Of a stretch of DNA of 64,000 nucleotides, positions 59,499 to 64,000 are shown in pieces. The stretch comes from Strigops habroptila (taxonomy: Eukaryota; Chordata; Aves; Psittaciformes; Psittacidae), in the NCBI RefSeq assembly GCF_004027225.2, contig NC_044282.2:62423725-62487724 (forward strand), written 5' to 3'. The notes below the pieces were generated by a model. The model was not told the origin of the DNA and searched no databases. It saw only the letters and a list, made by a program, of their open reading frames with translations. The translations under genes were made by a program, and so were the position numbers. Position 1 is the stretch's first letter; every line of letters starts with the position of its first letter.

Positions 59499-61730
59499 TC
59501 CCTGATGCAATGAGCATGGACGAGAAACTTGACGTGAGCTAGGGAATGTGTCTTGTGCTGCCTGGAGTAATGACTTGATGAGGCTATCCAGGAAAGGAAA
59601 TAATTCCTTTTGAGTGTACACACAAGGCAAGTCATCACACCACTGATGGCAAGCCCAGCTGATTAATTAATTAATTTTATGGAGTAAAATGTTATTATTG
59701 CATCCCTGCAGCACTCCAGTGTTCCCCAGCTACTCCCACACGAGGGGCTATTCCGTGGGGAGGTGATGGATGCCCATGGTCTGTAATGCTTGTGATGAAC
59801 AAAACGGAGCTGTCTTCTAGCTGAGCCCTCATGGCTGGGGCAGTATCAAGTGGTGTGCTTGGGGGCACTGACAGTTTGGAACAGCTGAAGATGACCTCCA
59901 GTAGTCCCTCTGCATACATGGTTTTATTCTCTCTTCAGCTTCCTAGTTCTCCTTGAATTTTGCAATGAATTTAATACCAGCGGGGCGAGAGATGGGGTGT
60001 TATTTCACATTACTCTCTATTTATCTCTGCACTCTGCTAGTGCTCAGGTTGCTCCTTGCACTGATTATTTATGAACTAGAAGCTTCAGATATGACCCCAT
60101 TTCCTGCTGCTTTCCCCTCAAAATGGGGTAAGATGGTGACCTTGTATCTGAGGGGGTGTCTCATCCCCTATGTGGGGCTTTGGAACCTGAGCTGGCCGAC
60201 CTCTCATCTCTGTGATGGGAGATGAAACGGGGTATGGATGATGAGGATGCTTCCTGCCTCATCTCGGAGCTGGGGACAAGCAGAAAATTCACTTTAGGTT
60301 CAGGTAAAGCCAAAGGGGGGTTTGACAGCACTAATGAGGACATAAGCTTCCCTTGCCACCGCTTAACATTCATGAGGACCTACTAGCAGGCTGAATTTGG
60401 GCTGCCTCAGTGGTTTCCATTTGTTTAGTTTCACTCTATTTCTTTTGCAATTATTTGTATTCATTGCTTAATGAATTATGCAAAGCCCATGCTTCTACAG
60501 AGCCTGGGGAAGGTGAGCTGATGGCTGTTCCAGAGCTGTGTTTTATTTAGTTAGGAATAGCTGCATTGTGTCCTGCCTGCACCCCAAAGGGTTTCTCCTT
60601 GGAGGGGCTTGTCCTGCAGCTTTCCTGCAGGTGCCCAGTGGAGGAAGGAAGGGAAGGGGACTCCAGTGATGGCGCTGGGCATGGAGAGCTGTGGATGGGT
60701 CCTATGTGGTCCTGCAGGCCTGCGTTCAGTCTCTCCTCAAGGGACCAGGACAAGCTCAGGTGGTGCTGCCAAGAAAGCTGAGACCCAGAGCTGCAGCCTT
60801 GGCCCGAACATCTGGAAACGCCCCTGGTTAAGCAGGGGAGATGACAGGCAAGATGAGCATCCAGCCAAGGCTCCCCAGTGCTGTAGGAGGGGACACATGG
60901 CTTAAAAAGGGGAGACTTGGCTTGCAAAGATGCCCTTTCCCGGTTCCCCTAAAGCTGTCTCACTGGAAGTGTCTGGCTGATGCATTCTGCCAAGGCATTT
61001 CTCTGCCTCTATCTTCTTCTTTTTCCCTTCATTAACAGAACAGATAAAATTGACCCAGCAGATACCACTCGTTTAGCTTTCAGAGGGCTTTTAAAAAGGT
61101 TTTTAACAACAAAACCAGTAAGGAGAATAAACAGGCAGCCAGCCAGGGAAGGAGGAAGATTAATGAAAGCAGGGCAGTTTTGGGAGCAGCCTCAGACCTG
61201 AGCAGTGCTGCAGCGGTGGATGCACACCCAGGCCGCTGCTCGCAGCGTTTCCTCATGGGGATGGTGAGGAGGGAGCAGGGAGAGTACCCCACAGGCGTTC
61301 AGGATGACGCAGAGAGCTGAGAGCTCCTTGCTATTGACTTGGCTACCAGCAGCGATGCAGGCTCTGAGACACTTACTCTAGCTGCATGCCCTTCTTCTCT
61401 CTTCTACCACTGGCACGCAGCTGGACCAGCCCTGATGGGGGGTGCTGGCATAGCTGTCCCCCAGGGACAGTTTTCTCTGGGAGCATGATGGGGTAGCATT
61501 AGCTAGCTCCTCCAGCCATCCCACTATAGTGTTATAGCACACACCCACCACAACAGTGTCTGGTAGCTCAGGAGCTTGTTCTTCCCTTCCTCTGCTTCCA
61601 TCGGGCACTAAATGCCATCTGGTTGCCACTTCTCACCTCTTTATTTTGTGCATCGTCACAGTTGTTTTGTCTCCCACCACCGTGTCGACTATACCATTCA
61701 TACAAAAATGTGAAGTAAGAGCAATTTCGT

Positions 61731-61979
61731 GGAATCACAGAATCACAAAATAGTTTGAGTTTGAAGGGACCTTGAAGCTCATCTAGTTCCAACCCCCTGC
61801 CATGGGCAGGGACACCTTCCACTAGAGCAGGTTGCTCCAAGCCCTGTCCAACCTGGCCTTGAACACTGCCAGGGATGGGGCAGCCACAGCTTCTCTGGGC
61901 AACCTGTGCCAGGGCCTCACCACCCTCACAGGGAACAACTTCTTCCCCATCTCCAATCTAAATCTCCCCTCTGTCAGGC
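61731..61979 (-). mobile_element. CR1 (3' end), minus strand
   Basis: Tail 'aatcacagaatcacaaaat', then 'agtttgagtttgaagggac', and the standard blocks to 'aaatctcccctctgtcagg'. Confidence 0.95.
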
Positions 61980-62705
61980 ACGGGGCTCAATGCAGGCACT
62001 GCAGCCCCTGCCACAGAACTACTCCATGGCATGCCTTATGTTCACTTTCCAGCCCACACCACCTGCCTCACAGTGCTTCCCTTCAGCCCAGGCACTCTGA
62101 ATTGATGAGAACAAGTCGTCCTTCAGGGCTGGTTATAAAGTAACCAAGAAAACTTCAGCTCCAAAACATTTGCCCTCTTGCCTCATTTACATGAAGGGCA
62201 GCTCCCTGCAAGGGTGCTGAGGAAAGGGAAACCTGCATGGAAAGAGCCAATGCAAGTGCTGGGGCATTGCTTTGCCCCTCTATGTTGCAAAGAGAATGCT
62301 GGCTTCAGCCCAAGGACAATTCCCCTGGTGCATTTTCACATGCAATGAGGAATGAAATCTAAAAAGCCGAATAAAAGATTTTAGGTGGCACCTTAGCTTG
62401 GTGTGAGAAAATACGGCAAAGGCTGGGGAGCCCATAAATTCAACGCAGAAATACAGTGCCAGTGTTTATTGCTGAAGGTAATCAGAGGTGGAAGCCACTA
62501 TCTGAAGGTGTAATTAAATGTTGTTGTTTGAATTCTGGGATGTCTTTTTTTCCCTTTTTTCCCCATTAAAAATATGTTCTGACTGAGCTACGAGGCATAT
62601 CTGCATTTGATTTAGGAGCCTTTGAGTGAAACATGAAAATCTGTGGACTGGGTTCTTGAAGAGGTCAGGCTGAGCGGCTGTAATAATCCTTTCCAGGCTT
62701 AAAAG

Positions 62706-62727
62706 ATAATAATAATAATAAAAAATA
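62706..62727. repeat. AAT trinucleotide tract
   Basis: Short run of 'ataataataataata' followed by an A-rich end. Confidence 0.85.
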
Positions 62728-64000
62728 CCTGTCTTAGGAGGGAGAGCGCATCACCCAGTTCCTTTGAGCTGTTTTTTTCTGCTGAGGCTGAGGTGGCTGT
62801 AACTTGGAGAGATAAGCACAAAGACTTGCATTTTCATTTCATAGCCAGGCTGCCTTAGCACTGCCAGATCTCCACCCACAAGGTGCTGGAATGGTCTGGG
62901 TGCTCCAGATCCAGCAACCCACCTATCCAAAACACTCAAAATCAAATTGCAGCCTGAGAAGCTGACAGCAGCCTTGGGGGGAGCAATGCCCGGGAGTTTA
63001 CTGGTGCACAGGCCAGCATGTCCGTAAAATGAAAGGGGAGAAAGTAAGTTAGTAAAACGCATGTTTGGGTGCTCCAAGGTGATTTGAGTGGGTGTCTTGG
63101 GATAAAACCAAGAGGAGACTGAGGGTGACTGGGAAGGCCATGGGACATGGGTTGGGGAACATAGCACAGAAATTTGTTCATAGCCTAGGGGTCTGGGTTC
63201 CCATTCCTTGTCCTCTTAGTGTTTTTGGGGGTAGATTTTGGACATCTTCCAAGCAGGGTGCCCTCCTTTAATCTAAGGCATATAATCATGTCTGGATAAT
63301 CTGTCCAGAAAGGATAGAAGAGCGTGACCCCTTCCCAGAGGTGATCCCTGGCTCTCTTTGCACCCATGACATGCCAGAGATTCTCTAGTGATGGAGAGGC
63401 CAGACAAGGGGTGTTGATTTAGGTAGGTAACCTCTAAGAATCTAAATCAAGGTGAAGGTTTCCTAACCCTGATTTTTTAGCCTCAAACCAAGAGCATCTG
63501 CATTCTGTCCTGAACAATTCAAACAAATTCAGAGGATCTGCAGATGAATGCAGAACTGAGCTCCTTTCCAAAGCCCAGCCTCAAGAAACCAGGGACTACA
63601 CCACGAAGGGATGATTTCTGATAGAGAAAATGGTACCCTGTATTGCATTCCACAGGATATTAGGCAGAACTCCAAGTGCTTTAACCAAATTGCATGAGTG
63701 GCTCTAGATGGGTGGGTGCCTCTGGAACTGGAGGTGTGCAAGCACATGTGCAGGCACACATGCAAGGTGTGTTCCCAGGATGATACGGCACGTTGCAGAG
63801 CACAGCAGATGGGAGAGTGCTCCTCCACACCGTGCATCACTTGCTGGCTCCCTGGGGTTTGCCGTAGCGGATGGGCTGTGGCGTGAATATCCCTGGACGA
63901 GCTTCTTGGTGCGGAAAGCTGTCAGCAAGGCTGTTCAGCGGGGATCCTGGGAGCATTTCTAGGCCACCATGCTTTCCAAATGACCTTGTTTCATAAAATC

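Larger units (their letters stand above)
56794..64000 (+). other. OTOF intron 2 (partial, over 7.2 kb)
   Basis: Contains two CR1 copies, an AAT-repeat tract and unique sequence. No exon encoding the next part of C2A was seen in any plus-strand frame, so exon 3 should lie to the right of this window. Open frames here (for example 57800-58393 and 60547-60927 on the minus strand) lack family signatures. Confidence 0.75.

Overview
This window is vertebrate nuclear DNA, almost certainly from a bird. The evidence is about 29 copies or fragments of the CR1 non-LTR retrotransposon, in both orientations, many ending in the typical 8-bp tail (attctatg or its complement). CR1 copies at this density with this 3' end are characteristic of avian genomes. 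There are no bacterial-style operons, no tRNA or rRNA genes and no CRISPR array. Nearly all ATG-initiated open frames are chance frames, CR1 sequence or microsatellite translation.

Two genes can be recognised from spliced coding exons. On the minus strand, three exons (38722-38566, 37974-37862, 34021-33877) encode the C-terminal part of CIMIP2C (FAM166C/C2orf70), a ciliary microtubule inner protein. Splice sites and phases agree, there is a stop codon, and an AATAAA lies about 65 bases further on. On the plus strand, exon 1 (50703-50781) and exon 2 (56735-56793) encode the first 46 residues of a type-II ferlin, best read as otoferlin (OTOF). Exon 1 lies in a CpG-rich, GC-rich promoter region directly preceded by a GGGAA run. 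The two genes are divergent, as their human orthologues are on 2p23.3, and this synteny is the main reason for choosing OTOF over FER1L4 or FER1L6. OTOF exon 3 and everything after it lie beyond the right edge.

Layout: 1-33.8 kb is gene-poor, with a 776-bp AGGAY pentamer array (3556-4331), many CR1 copies, several small minisatellites and an LTR-type insertion at about 32.56-33.8 kb that ends next to the CIMIP2C 3' end. 33.8-38.7 kb is CIMIP2C. 38.7-50.4 kb is the spacer between the two genes, where the 5' end of CIMIP2C should lie but was not found. 50.4-64 kb is the OTOF promoter, exon 1, a 5.95-kb intron 1, exon 2 and at least 7.2 kb of intron 2.

Points worth checking are the apparent absence of an intact CIB4 (expected left of CIMIP2C, with one possible decayed exon at 29825-29914), the missing or replaced N-terminus of CIMIP2C, the recurrence of purine-rich pentanucleotide repeats including one at the OTOF promoter, and several CR1 copies with internal or 3' deletions. 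I found no clearly new multi-gene system. No searches or alignments were run: family assignments come from recognising motifs by eye.
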